A DNA stretch of 64,000 nt from Cherax quadricarinatus (GCF_038502225.1 NC_091341.1:7553035-7617034), one strand, 5' to 3'. Counted from the first letter of the stretch, positions 20,285-31,663 are shown. The notes: a model not told the origin generated them from the letters alone. Program-made: numbers and translations.

Positions 20285-22655
20285 TAACGGCTCAGTGAGT
20301 GTCAGTAAGGTGTTACCAGTTATGTAACACCTCAGTGAGTGTCAGTAAGGTGTTACCAGTTATGTAACACCTCAGTGAGTGTCAGTAAGGTGTTACCAGT
20401 TATGTAACACCTCAGTGAGTGTCAGTAAGGTGTCACCAGTTATGTAACACCTCAGTGTCAGTAAGGTGTCACCAGTTATGTAACATCTAAAGGAGTGTCA
20501 GTAAAGTGTCAGCAGTTATGTAACATCTCAGTGAGTGTCAGTAAAGTGTCAGCAGTTATGTAACAGCTCAGTGAGTGTCAGTAAGGTGTCATCAGTTATG
20601 TAACACCTCAGTGAGTGTCAGTAAGGCGTCACCAGTTATGTAACACCTCAGTGAGTGTCAGTAAGGTGTCACCAGTTATGTAACACCTCAGTGTCAGTAA
20701 GGTGTCACCAGTTATGTAACATCTAAAGGAGTGTCAGTAAAGTGTCAGCAGTTATGTAACATCTCAGTGAGTGTCAGTAAAGTGTCAGCAGTTATGTAAC
20801 AGCTCAGTGAGTGTCAGTAAGGTGTCATCAGTTATGTAACACCTCAGTGAGTGTCAGTAAAGTGTCAGCAGTTATGTAACAGCTCAGTGAGTGTCAGTAA
20901 GGTGTCAGCAGTTATGTAACAGCTCAGTGAGTGTCAGTAAAGTGTCAGCAGTTATGTAACACCTCAGTGAGTGTCAGTAAAGTGTCAGCAGTTATGTAAC
21001 AGCTCAGTGAGTGTCAGTAAAGTGTCAACAGTTATGTAACACCTCAGTGAGTGTCAGTAAAGTGTCAGTAGTTATGTAACATCTCAGTGAGTGTCAGTAA
21101 AGTGTCAGCAGTTATATAACACCTCAGTGAGTGTCAGTAAAGTGTCAGCAGTTATGTAACAGCTCAGTGAGTGTCAGTAAAGTGTCAGCAGTTATGTAAC
21201 AGCTCAGTGAGTGTCAGTAAAGTGTCAGCAGTTATATAACACCTCAGTGAGTGTCAGTAAAGTGTCAGCAGTTATGTAACAGCTCAGTGAGTGTCAGTAA
21301 AGTGTCAGCAGTTATGTAACAGCTCAGTGAGTGTCAGTAAGGTGTCAGCAGTTATGTAACACCTCAGTGAGTGTCAGTAAGGTGTCAGCAGTTATATAAC
21401 ACCTCAGTGAGTGTCAGTAAAGTGTCAGCAGTTATGTAACAGCTCAGTGAGTGTCAGTAAAGTGTCAGCAGTTATGTAACAGCTCAGTGAGTGTCAGTAA
21501 GGTGTCAGCAGTTATGTAACACCTCAGTGAGTGTCAGTAAGGTGTCAGCAGTTACGTAACACCTCAGTGAGTGTCAGTAAAGTGTCAGCAGTTATGTAAC
21601 ATCTCAAGGAGAGTCAGTAAAGTGTCAGCAGTTATGTAACAGATCAGTGAGTGTCAGTAAGGTGTCAGCAGTTATGTAACACCTCAGTGAGTGTCAGTAA
21701 GGTGTCAGCAGTTATGTAACACCTCAATGAGTGTCAGTAAAGTGTCAGCAGTTATGTAACATCTCAAGGAGTGTCAGTATAGTGTCAGCAGTTATGTAAC
21801 AGATCAGTGAGTGTCAGTAAAGTATCAGCAGTTATGTAACAGCTCAGTGAGTGTCAGTAAGGTGTCAGCAGTTATGTAACACCTCAAGGAGTGTCAGTAA
21901 AGTGTCAGCAGTTATGTAACAGCTCAGTGAGTGTCAGTAATGTGTCAGCAGTTATGTAACACCTCAGTGAGTGTCAGTAAGGCGTCACCAGTTATGTAAC
22001 AGCTCAGTGAGTGTCAGTAAGGTGTCACCAGTTATGTAACACCTCAGTGAGTGTCAGTAAAGTGTCAGCAGTTATGTAACAGCTCAGTGAGTGTCAGTAA
22101 GGTGTCAGCAGTTATGTAACACCTCAGTGAGTGTCAGTAAGGCGTCACCAGTTATGTAACAGCTCAGTGAGTGTCAGTAAGGTGTCACCAGTTATGTAAC
22201 ACCTCAGTGAGTGTCAGTAAGGTGTCAGCAGTTATGTAACACCTCAGTGAGTGTCAGTAAAGTGTCAGCAGTTATGTAACACCTCAGTGAGTGTCAGTAA
22301 GGTGTCAGCAGTTATGTAACATCTCAGTGAGTGTCAGTAAAGTGTCAGCAGTTATGTAACACCTCAGTGAGTGTCAGTAAAGTGTCAGCAGTTATGTAAC
22401 AGCTCAGTGAGTGTCAGTAAAGTGATAGCAGTTATGTAACACCTCAGTGAGTGTCAGTAAAGTGTCAGCAGTTATGTAACACCTCAGTGAGTGTCAGTAA
22501 AGTGTCACCAGTTATGTAACAGCTCAGTGAGTGTCAGTAAAGTGTCAGCAGTTATGTAACACCTCAGTGAGTGTCAGTAAAGTGTCAGCAGTTATGTAAC
22601 ACCTCAGTGAGTGTCAGTAAAGTGACAGCAGTTATGTAACAGGTCAGTGAGTGTC
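20285..22655 (+). repeat. 40-bp satellite array, about 59 units
   Basis: The unit reads GTTATGTAACAGCTCAGTGA then GTGTCAGTAAAGTGTCAGCA. Variants (ACCTC/AGCTC/ATCTC, AAGTG/AGGTG) alternate in higher-order blocks. A few units are shortened by 4-5 bases (about 20450 and 20690), and the same run of variant units recurs at 20440-20560 and 20680-20800, which shows block duplication. Confidence 0.95.
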
Positions 22656-22912
22656 AGTATCATTAGTACTACTACTATTATCATTACGACTAATTGTATT
22701 ACTATTACTATTATAATCATTACTACTACAACTGTTATCTTTACTAATATTGTCTTTACTAGTATTAATGATGATAGTAGTAGTATTAATGATAGCAGTA
22801 GTAGTAGTAGTTAATAATAGTAGTAGTAATGATAATAGTAGAAGTAATGATAAGAGTAGCAGTATTAATGATAATAGTAATAATGATAGTAGTAGTAATG
22901 ATAATAATGAGT
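22656..22912. repeat. Imperfect trinucleotide region (ACT/AGT/AAT)
   Basis: Low-complexity mix of ATTACT and AGTAGTAAT words at the right edge of the 40-bp satellite. Confidence 0.85.
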
Positions 22913-22971
22913 AAAAAAATTTATTAAATTTTTCAAATCGACTGCATTGCTGAAAGGTTTGGAATATGTGG

Positions 22972-23078
22972 AGATATCTTTCCGATATATCATCTTTGGT
23001 TGTATGTCATGTGTGTCACTGTCGAGATATCTTTCCGATATATCATCTTTGGTTGTATGTCATGTTTGTCAATGTGAC
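22972..23078 (+). repeat. Direct duplication of about 53 bp
   Basis: GAGATATCTTTCCGATATAT and the 30 bases after it occur twice in a row (from 22972 and from 23025), with small differences at the end. Confidence 0.88.
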
Positions 23079-23142
23079 AGTAAGATGTGTAGGCTAGGGA
23101 GAGAGAATTCCCGTATACTAACTTTCCCTCACCTCTAAAAGA

Positions 23143-23350
23143 GTGGTTCCCAAACTTTTTCAGGCTGCCGCCCCCTTGGCTCCCAGGCCACAAACATACG
23201 AACACATCTCTTTCTTGGTATTATGTTTACTGCGAATTAAAAACAATTATTAATCTAACACTATAAACAAACGTATTTATTTCAGAAATAAAAATGGACA
23301 TTATAAAACAATTTATTTAATAATATGAAAGGATAAATTTTCATCATATT
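23143..23350 (+). mobile_element. Possible hAT-type transposon end
   Basis: AGTGGTTCCCAAACTTTTTC at 23143 resembles the terminal repeat of hAT/Charlie-type DNA transposons. No second terminus or transposase is visible, and the sequence gives way to the 5' region of LINE B near 23355. Confidence 0.35.
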
Positions 23351-23478
23351 TCGCATCGCTATTGGGCCGTGCGGACGTGCTGCGCAGTAGCTCCTGATTG
23401 AGTTGGCTTTTGCGCAGTGTTGACGTGTGCTTAGCTCTGTGAAGACCTGTTTGCGCGCTCTCTACGAATTGAAGCAAG

Positions 23479-24298
23479 ATGCCCTCCATCGAGCAACTTT
23501 ACCAACAGCTTAAGGAAGAATTGAGGATGGCGAAGTTGAAGATTCGGCGACTGACCGAGGAAAACAAGATTCGTAGTAGTTCTCCTGTTTTGAGTCCTCA
23601 GGTCAAGAAGGGAAACTGGTCAGTGGCTGGACAGCAGGGAACGAAGTTGACGATCAAGAAGACGAATGGAAAGGTAGAAACGATGAAGAAGAAAGAGACT
23701 GCCGTGGAAACTGTTGTGGAAACATCTAATACATTCTCAGTGCTACCCGACGAATGTGAGTCGACTACTGGGAACATCACGACGAACGACACCAAGGTAA
23801 GAATATTGTTGTTGTTGGGGATAGGCAAGTTAGGTATATGGATAGGGCGTTCTGCTTGAAGGACAGGAGTAGGAGACAGAGAGTTTGCTTTCCTGGGGCT
23901 GGGATGGAGGATATTGTTAGCCGTCTGGATGACATCATGAGAGGTAATGGGAGCAATCCTATTATCTGTCTCAGTGCTGGAGGCAACGATGTTGGCAGAT
24001 GTAAGAGTGAAGACCTGATTAGCAGGTATAGGTCAGCAATAGAAATAATTAGGAGTAAGGGTGGGAACCCTGTCATATGTGGTATTTTGCCAAGGAGAGG
24101 AGTTGGTTGTCCAGGGCAATTGGTGTCAATTGCTGGCTGGACAAATACTGTAAGGAAAATGCGGTAACATTCATTGACAACTGGGACCTCTTCTATGGCA
24201 GAAATGACATGTATGCCAGGGATGGGGTTCACTTATCTAGGTCTGGGGTGGTAGCACTGGCAACTGCAGTGGAGGGAGCAGTTAGAACTTTAAACTAG
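23479..24298 (+). pseudogene. ORF1 of CR1-like LINE, SGNH/esterase-like, frameshifted
   Basis: The ATG at 23479 opens a charged, coiled-coil-like N-terminus (LYQQLKEELRMAKLKIRRL). Around 23795 the frame changes and the SGNH part follows: VVVGDRQVRYMDR (block I), GAGMEDIV, LSAGGNDVGR (block III; near 23970) and, after a second shift near 24095, DGVHLSRSG (block V, near 24220). Family members have a catalytic Ser in GDS. Here the codon gives Arg (GDR), so the enzyme would be inactive even without the frameshifts. CR1 ORF1 proteins bind RNA and carry such a domain; that role is taken from the family. Confidence 0.82.
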
Positions 24299-24416
24299 GA
24301 ATAGTTAGTGGTATGGGTTTTGGCAGGAAAACAGTGAAGTCCCGTGTAGTAATATTAAGAGTTCTAGGGGAACTAGTAATAAGCAGAACGAGGTAGATAT
24401 TGAAAAGTCAGGGACT

Positions 24417-27185
24417 TTGGGTGATAAGGACAGTAATAGGTTTAGTAGAAAAACAGAAATGAGCAGGAAGGGTAAAGAGAAAGGAGAGTCTTTCAATGTT
24501 TATTATGCTAATTGCCGTAGTGCTAGGAATAAGATGGACGAGTTGAGATTAGTTGCTAGTGCAGGTAACATTGATGTATTTGCCTTAACTGAGACGTGGT
24601 TTAATTCAAAAAGTCGGGACATGCCTGCGGAATGTTATATTCAGGGTTTTAAATTGTTCCAAGTAGATAGAAGTATCGGGAAGGGGGGTGGGGTGGCATT
24701 GTATGTCCGAGATCGCTTGAACTGTTGCATAAAAACGGGTATTAAGTCTGAAGTAACACATACAGAGTCTGTTTGGATAGAATTTTCAGAGGGGCATGAA
24801 AAACTGATTTTAGGAGTGATATACCGTCCCCCAAACTTAGATAGGGACCAAGGGAGACTACTATGGGAGGAAATTGTTAAGGCCACAAGGCACGATAATG
24901 TAGTAATTCTAGGAGACTTTAACTTTAGTCATATTGATTGGAATTTCTTGACTGGGAATTTAGAATCATACGATTTCTTAGAAGTAGTTCAGGATTGTTT
25001 TTTGAAGCAGTTTGTGACAGAACCTACAAGGGGAAATAACCTGCTTGACTTAGTTATGGCAAACAATGAATCCCCTGTTAATAATTTAGAAATTTCAGAG
25101 GAACTGGGTGCTAGCGACCACAAATCAATTACATTTAGCATTGAATGGAAGTACGATAGTAGCGATAACTCAGTAACAGTCCCAGATTTTCGCTTAGCAG
25201 ATTACGATGGGCTTAGAGAACACTTATCATCTGTTGACTGGGGTAACGAGGTGAGCTATCAATATGACAGTTTTCTGAACACAATACATGCTGCTCAAAG
25301 AACGTTTATCCCATATAAAGAAATTAGATCAAATAGAAATGACCCAAAATGGATGAATAATAGGCTCAAATATCTACTAGGGCATAAGAAAGAAATTAAA
25401 AAGGGGATAAGAAAAGCTAAAAGGGACTATGAAATTAAAGTTGCTAGGTATTCTAAAACTAACCCAAAAAGTTTTTTCCAGGTCTATAGAACAAAAGTTG
25501 AAGATAAGATAGGTCCCCTTAAAAATAACTATGGGCACCTTACTGACAAAGAGAATGAAATGTGCTCGATTTTTAATAATTATTTTCTCTCAGTTTTTAC
25601 ACAGGAAGACACTAACAATATTCCAGTAATTAATTTTTATAGTGGGCTAGAAGAAGATAAAATTATGTAACATCACAGTCACTAGTGAAATGGTTGTGAA
25701 GCAGATAGACAGACTGAAGCAAAATAAGTCGCCGGGTCCTGATGAGGTTTTTTCAAGGGTTCTGAAGGAATGCAAAATGGAACTCTGTGAACCATTAACT
25801 AATATTTTTAATTTATCTCTTCAAACAGGTGTAGTGTCTGATATGTGGAAGATGGCTAATGTAATTCCTATTTTTAAAACAGGGGACAAGTCGTTACCGT
25901 CAAATTACCGCCCAATAAGCCTGACCTCAATTGCAGGCAAATTACTAGAGTCAATTATAGCTGAGATTATAAGAAGCCATCTCGATAAGCATAGCTTGAT
26001 TAATGATACTCAGCATGGATTCACAAGAGGCCGGTCTTGTCTAGCTAATTTATTAACTTTCTTCAGTAAAGCTTTTGAGGCTGTTCACCACGATAAAGAC
26101 TTCGATATTATTTACTTAGATTTTAGTAAGGCTTTTGATAGAGTTCCGCACCATAGACTGTTAAAGAAAGTGGCAGCTCATGGCATTGGGGGAAAAGTGC
26201 TCTCGTGGATCGAGTCATGGCTCACTGACAGGAAGCAGAGAGTGTCCATAAATGGGGTTAAATCCGAGTGGGGATCTGTAACAAGTGGCGTTCCACAGGG
26301 ATCAGTCTTGGGCCCGTTGTTGTTTATAATATATATCAATGATCTTGATGAGGGAATTACTAGTGATATGAGCAAATTCGCCGATGACTCAAAGATAGGT
26401 AGGATAATTGATTCAAACGTAGATGTTATGGAACTTCAGGAGGATTTAAACAAACTCTATTCTTGGTCAGAAAAGTGGCAGATGCAGTTCAATGTAGATA
26501 AATGCAATTTTCTGAAGCTTGGGAGTGCCCATAACCCTAGTACTTATAAGTTAAATGATGTAGAACTTAGCCATACAGATTGCGAAAAGGACTTGGGGGT
26601 TATGGTGAGCAGCAACCTTAAACCAAGACAGCATGCCTAAGCGTACGTAATAAGGCAAATAGATTACTGGGATTTATATCAAGAAGTGTAAGCAACAGAA
26701 GTCCAGAGGTCATACTGTAGCTTTATACATCATTAGTAAGGCCTCACCTAGATTATGCAGCTCAGTTCTGGTCTCCATATTACAAAATGGACATAAATTC
26801 GTTAGAAAACATTCAGCGTAGGATGACTAAATTAATACATAGCCTTAGAAATCTTCCTTATGAAGAAAGATTGAAGACTCTTAAATTACATTCACTTGTT
26901 AGACGAAGAATGAGGGGAGACCTGATCGAAGTGTATAAGTGGAAGATAGATATTAATAAAGGGGATATTAATAAGGTCTTGAGGATGTCTCTCCAAGAGA
27001 GAACCCGCAGTAATGGATTTAAATTAGATAAGTTTAGATTTAGAAAGGACATAGGAAAGTATTGGTTTGGAAATAGGGTAGCTGATGAGTGGAACAGTCT
27101 ACCTAGTTGGGTTATTGAGGCTGAGACTTTGGGTAGTTTCAAATTTAGGTTGGATAAGTACATGAGTGGGAGGGGTTGGATTTGA
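24417..27185 (+). pseudogene. ORF2 (endonuclease + RT) of CR1-like LINE
   Basis: APE-type endonuclease at the start: ANCRSARNK, LTETW, GVIYRPPN, LGDFNFSH and GASDHKSI, all typical. RT: NYRPISLTS, motif [12 protein letters not shown], motif [12 protein letters not shown] and FADDSK (near 26381). Breaks against copy A: an extra A in a run at about 25662 shifts the frame just before the RT, a missing A at about 26633 shifts it after the RT (KPRQ), and a TAG replaces CAG at about 26717. The start at 24417 is the first Met in frame, but the true start may be slightly upstream. Confidence 0.9.
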
Positions 27186-27374
27186 GTGGGACTTTCACAT
27201 CAGAGCTTATTTCTTGGGTGGCATTGAAGATTGGGTTGGGCAAATGTTTTGTTGATGGGATGAATTGTAAAGGACCTGCCTAGTATGGGCCAACAGGCCT
27301 CCTGCAGTGTTCCTCCTTTCTTATGTTCTTATGTTCTTATGTTATCTCATCTACAACTCATTGCTCGATGGAAA

Positions 27375-27640
27375 TAAGTCACTTTATCTGGCTTTTTTTT
27401 TTGGTTACTATGTTACTATGTATGATAATTTGTGTAACTGTATTTACACGTACCTGTGCCTGAGGAAACTTACTTTCACGCACACTTACTTTTACACTCA
27501 TTTACGCATTTCCACAAATGCAGCTAGCTGTTTCACCATAATGCAGCTAGCTGTTTCACCATAATGCAGCTAGCTGTTTCACCATAATGCAGCTAGCTGT
27601 TTCACCATAATGCAGCTAGCTGTTTCACCATCACACACAC
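27375..27640 (+). repeat. Block R2, copy 3, left part, with a 23-bp array
   Basis: 27375-27530 matches 17385-17530. It is followed by about five units of 23 bases built on ATGCAGCTAGCTGTTTCACC, where copies 1 and 2 have one such segment. A CA run and an A run close it. The middle and right parts of R2 are absent. Confidence 0.75.
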
Positions 27641-27644
27641 ACAC

Positions 27645-27943
27645 AAAAAAAAAATGGACTTAAGCACTAGAGATCTTAGATATTATTAAGCTATAGCTCC
27701 TAAGCTTCTTAAGGTATTGGCCTACGGATAACGTGCATTTTGAGGGCTTTTAATTACTACTCAAAATTAGGTTTATTGATGTTGTGTGCCTCTCTCTCAG
27801 TCACTCTGGAATAAAAATACATCTCATTCGGTTTGTGGGAAATGATGGGCAAGCTAAGACGCAAGAAGTAGGTCATTGTACACCAGCTGTCCTTGTTTAC
27901 CTGGTACCTTAGACTTGTTGCCTCAGGTTCACTTTGCAGTATT
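27645..27943. other. No feature recognised
   Basis: Unremarkable sequence with no long frame or repeat seen. Confidence 0.5.
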
Positions 27944-27954
27944 AGCAGACTGCA
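27944..27954 (+). repeat. Target duplication, left
   Basis: AGCAGACTGCA, identical to 28269-28279. Confidence 0.85.
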
Positions 27955-28268
27955 AGAAAAGGTCAAGAGAGGCCTGAGCTTGCTACCATCTGCAGCTCAT
28001 AAGACTGCCATCCCCACGAGCCCCTTTGAGGCGGGGTAGATGGCAGACCAGAGGCCTAGCTTCTCCCTACGAGCCCCGTGAGGGCGGGGAATGTGGCTAG
28101 GCCTGGGGACACTTGGTCCCAAAGATGAGGAGGTACTTGTACCTCCTCCCATGGGAGACTTAAGTCTCGAGACACTCCCCAGATAGGGAGCCAAGGCCGG
28201 GTCACCACTACTTGGAAAAGACCCGGGCCGGGAGAATACCGGCGAATAATAAAAAAAAAAAAAAAAAA
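27955..28268 (+). mobile_element. SINE-like retroposon with poly(A) tail
   Basis: A GC-rich body of about 290 bases ends in an A run (28250-28269) and is flanked by an 11-bp duplication. It contains several fold-back words (GGGGACACTTGGTCCC at 28106, GGAGGTACTTGTACCTCC at 28129, CGAGCCCCGTGAGGGCGGGG). No clear A-box or B-box is found, so its RNA ancestor is unknown; a structured RNA other than tRNA is possible. Confidence 0.82.
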
Positions 28269-28279
28269 AGCAGACTGCA
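28269..28279 (+). repeat. Target duplication, right
   Basis: AGCAGACTGCA directly after the poly(A) tail. The original sequence resumes here. Confidence 0.85.
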
Positions 28280-28484
28280 GCGGGTCACATGTCAGGAATA
28301 AAAGAAAAGGACGCCATTGTTCTTCTGTCGATTACCAAAGACCATACTGTATGGAATTCCTTTGTCCAATATTTTTACTCAACATTGGGTTCAATGTATA
28401 GTGAAAAGTATATATAAATATGTCTTTACTGCACTTGCAATTTTCTTACCTAATGTTGACAGCTTACCATTGTCTCCGGTAATT

Positions 28485-28790
28485 CATGTAGCGCTATACT
28501 TTGTTATTCAGGTGACACTGTACTCTGTCACTATTATTCAGGTGACATTATGCTCTCTGTATTATCATTCAGGTGACATTGTACGCCCTGTCACTATAAT
28601 TCAAATGGCACTGCGCTCCCTGTCACTGTCATTCAGGCGACATTGTACTCTCTATCACTATAATTCGGATGGCACTGTACTCCCACTCGCTGTCATTCAG
28701 ATGACACTGTACTCCCTGTTACTATCATTCGGATAAGATAAAAGCGACAGGCTGACTCATGTGCTGTTGTATGCCCAGTCGCTGTTACTC
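28485..28790 (+). repeat. Degenerate tandem array of about 37-40 bp
   Basis: About seven diverged units built on CATTCAGGTGACATTGTACT and CCTGTCACTAT. Older and more mixed than the other arrays in the window. Confidence 0.8.
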
Positions 28791-28799
28791 AGGTAAGAT

Positions 28800-29100
28800 G
28801 TGACCCTGGCTGGAAAGACGACCAATGGACACTTGACTGACAGACATTTGACCGAAGGATAATTGGCCTAACGGACATGACGCCGTCAGCTATTTATCCG
28901 AACAGACAATAGACCTAACGAATAATTATGTAAGGTTAGGTCAAGTTAGGTCAAGTTAGGTGAGGTTAGGTGAGGTTAGGTTAGGTTAGGTTTCTTATTT
29001 TATGGCCTTCTTAATTTTGTTTGTTATTTTTAAACATGCCGTGATGTTTGTTCGTTCGTTGACATATCCGTTCGGCGAAATGTCCGATGTAACATCGCGT
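28800..29100. other. Repeat-like stretch with TTAGG words
   Basis: Several GACATTTGACCG/GGACATGACGCC words on the left and CCGTTCGGCGAAATGTCCGA on the right suggest a diverged fold-back element. Between them, 28931-28991 is rich in TTAGG (see the separate entry). Confidence 0.45.
28931..28991 (+). repeat. Interstitial TTAGG-type tract
   Basis: About nine TTAGG words. Some are spaced by CAAG or TGAGG in a 10-base rhythm, and the last four run as GGTTAGGTTAGGTTAGG. TTAGG is the usual arthropod telomere unit. The tract is short and impure, so it is interstitial. Confidence 0.75.
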
Positions 29101-29169
29101 TATCTTCAACTATCCATAATCACTTGATTTCGTTATTTCAGTTTATTGTGACAGGAACTGAGAGAAGGC

Positions 29170-29652
29170 ACTAGACAGGTATTGTTGTAACTGGAGATTA
29201 GGGAACAATAGACCATTCATGGTATAATGAATGAATCAAAGTAACAGGAGTGGAGGGAACAACAGACCATTCATGGTACAATGAATAAGTTAAAATAACA
29301 GGAGTGGAGGGAACAACAGACCATTCATAGTACTATGAATGAATCAAAGTAACAGGAGTGGAGGGAACAACAGACCATTCATAGTACAACGAATGAATCA
29401 AAGTAACAGGAGTGGAGGGAGCAACAGACCATTCATAGTACAATGAATGAATCAAAGTAACAGGAGTGGAGGGAACAACGGACCATTCATAGTACAATGA
29501 ATGAATCAAAGTAACAGGAGTGGAGGGAACAACGGACCATTCATAGTACAATGAATGAATCAAAGTAACAGGAGTGGAGGGAACAACGGACCATTCATAG
29601 TACAATGAATGAATCAAAGTAACAGGAGTGGAGGGAACAACGGACCATTCAT
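29170..29652 (+). repeat. 54-bp tandem array, about 9 units
   Basis: The unit contains GTAACAGGAGTGGAGGGAAC and ACCATTCATAGTAC and has an exact 54-base period from 29233 on. It ends 16 bases before the assembly gap. Its 94-residue minus-strand frame is a by-product of a period divisible by three. Confidence 0.92.
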
Positions 29653-29668
29653 GGATTAAAGTTACTAA

Positions 29669-29768
29669 NNNNNNNNNNNNNNNNNNNNNNNNNNNNNNNN
29701 NNNNNNNNNNNNNNNNNNNNNNNNNNNNNNNNNNNNNNNNNNNNNNNNNNNNNNNNNNNNNNNNNNNN
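29669..29768. other. Assembly gap (100 N)
   Basis: Exactly 100 N, the usual placeholder for a gap of unknown size. The same 16 bases (GGATTAAAGTTACTAA) lie on both sides (29653-29668 and 29769-29784). Confidence 0.98.
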
Positions 29769-29784
29769 GGATTAAAGTTACTAA

Positions 29785-31026
29785 GTCACTAAATCTATTT
29801 GGAATCTTTTATTTGTTGATATTCAAAAAGCTGACTGTTCGCTCGCGCATGTAAATGGAGACAAATAAGTATGTGTAAATAACAACCTTTAATAATCTCT
29901 GAGACAAACTTGTTAAAGCTATAAAGACCAATTATTTCTAAATGGACTTGTAGTTAATTAGGAGTTCTGAAGTGATTCAGAAAAGTGAATGTTGAATAAT
30001 TAATTATAACACATCAGGTCTCAGTAATATTGTCTTCTCTCATTATACGTATGAAAGAAGGCAATGCAGAGTACAATTTAGAATAAACTTTAAATGTTAC
30101 AACTGTTCGATCAGTCAGTGTTTGCAATTCTTGACAGTGTGTGAAAATATATTCTATACACCCACTAATTTAGCAAAATGCTATCATATAATAAAAGGGA
30201 AAAATGGAATTATACTCCATCATTTGAGGGGGACGTTGAGAGGTGTGAAGCCCAAACACAGCATTTCCTCAGAGAGGAACTTAACTCTTCAAATGTAGCA
30301 ACACCATGAAGCACTGACCATATATGATATTACAACACAAGTGTTTAAATATCAGTATATACAAACAGATGCAATTAGTGGGGAGGACACACAGAAATCT
30401 GCGCCCAGTAAACACATCCGCCCGGGGAGACTAGAAACATGGTCCAGACAGAAGAGAACTCCTCTACCTAGACCATCATGAAGAAGCCACTTATTGTTTT
30501 TTTAATTCGTCTATTTAAGTGTCATAGCTTTTTATGTTCTCATTTGAGTTTTTCTGCATTTTCACTCATATAAAAGTGTGATCTTTGTATGTTTCTATGT
30601 GTGACTTCTTTATCTCTGTATCTATTTCAGGTGTATTCTCCATATCACCGGTGTTATTATGTATAAGCGTAACATTTATGGTTCTGATGTTGTTATACAT
30701 AACAGCGTTATCTTTGTATCCTTGATATTACCATATACAAAAACGTAAAATTTGCTTTTCTAATTTTACTAAGATTCACAATATTGTGATCTTTGCATGT
30801 CTAGTGTTACTATGAATAAGCGTAATAACTCCTGTAATAACTTGACAGATAATTACAGGATGTTATACACAGAAATTCATTTAATTCACTTTTCTCTAAC
30901 GACCTTTTCCATTATTGTTACATCACTTATCAAGGAAGCAGTTTTAATGTAACCCACCTAAACTGACACTTTTTGGTAAACTTTGACACACTGTACCATC
31001 TACATTTGCCCGCATATGTACTCTCC
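29785..31026. other. AT-rich stretch, no gene recognised
   Basis: No long frames. A short stretch at 30380-30410 resembles the hairpin repeat at 31423-31462. Otherwise nothing matches elsewhere in the window. Confidence 0.55.
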
Positions 31027-31081
31027 TGCGTTGTGTGTGTACTCACCTAGTTGAGGTTGCAGGGGTCGAGTCCTAGCTCCT

Positions 31082-31084
<3 letters not shown>
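31027..31084 (-). mobile_element. 3' tip of LINE C, antisense
   Basis: GTGTGTACTCACCTAGTTGA and the next 35 bases are the complement of the LINE C end at 10270-10325. It leads directly into (TG)n. Confidence 0.75.

Positions 31085-31173
<89 letters not shown>
31085..31173. repeat. (TG)n microsatellite
   Basis: Uninterrupted TG run, about 44 units. Confidence 0.97.
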
Positions 31174-31175
<2 letters not shown>

Positions 31176-31214
31176 TTCACTTCACAAATGTGAACCTCTA
31201 GCTTCCCAACTCAA

Positions 31215-31333
31215 TCCCATGCAGTAGGCAGACATCCAGTAGGCAGACATCCAGTAGGCAGACATCCACTAGGCAGACATCCACTAGGCAGACATCCACT
31301 AGGCAGACATCCGTCTGCCTACTGGATGTCTTG
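31215..31333 (+). repeat. 15-bp array ending in an inverted unit
   Basis: About six units of AGTAGGCAGACATCC (later ACTAGGCAG), then one unit in reverse orientation (GTCTGCCTACTGGATGTC, 31313-31330). Confidence 0.9.
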
Positions 31334-31422
31334 ATTTCCCCACATTCCGGGGGTCCCAGGCGACGTTGCTAGGTTTGGAATTATGTCTCTTGTAAGTACG
31401 GTCGAGACTCTCCGGGTGAAAG

Positions 31423-31462
31423 AATTTCAGGACGTGACACAGAGAAATCTGTGTCCTGTAAT
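31423..31462 (+). repeat. Hairpin-forming dispersed repeat, copy 1
   Basis: A 40-base fold-back (AATTTCAGGACGTGACACAG with its near complement) that recurs at 34988-35046. It is preceded by GTCGAGACTCTCCGGGTG here and CGAGACTGTCCAGGTGGGTG there. Confidence 0.65.
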
Positions 31463-31663
31463 TACTCCCTCTAAGACAGCCATGAACGCACGCCAAGACA
31501 CCCTGATATCGTTATTCATTGAAAATTTTAGTCCTACTTATGTTACAATAAGTATCTAATATATATTTTGTTTCCAGTTAAAATAAACTTTCGGGGATGA
31601 AAACATTAGCTACCTATTCGGGAGACGCGATTACCTGGCAAAAAGAATTTTGGTTGTCGCTGC

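Larger units (their letters stand above)
23355..27345 (+). mobile_element. CR1-like LINE, copy B, near full length
   Basis: 5' UTR (from about 23355), ORF1 with an SGNH-type domain (23479-24298), ORF2 with endonuclease and RT (24417-27185), 3' UTR and a terminal tandem of TTCTTATG (27320-27344). The short 3' tandem and the ORF1 esterase-like domain both point to the CR1 clade. At least five inactivating changes are visible. Confidence 0.9.

Noticed and set aside
20285..22655. CRISPR-like repeat-spacer pattern
   Set aside because: Units are contiguous 40-mers with no unique spacers, and the window is eukaryotic.
23143..23350. Complete hAT transposon
   Set aside because: Only one terminal-like word is visible; no partner terminus, no 8-bp duplication and no transposase.
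28931..28991. True telomere end
   Set aside because: Too short and impure, with unrelated sequence on both sides.
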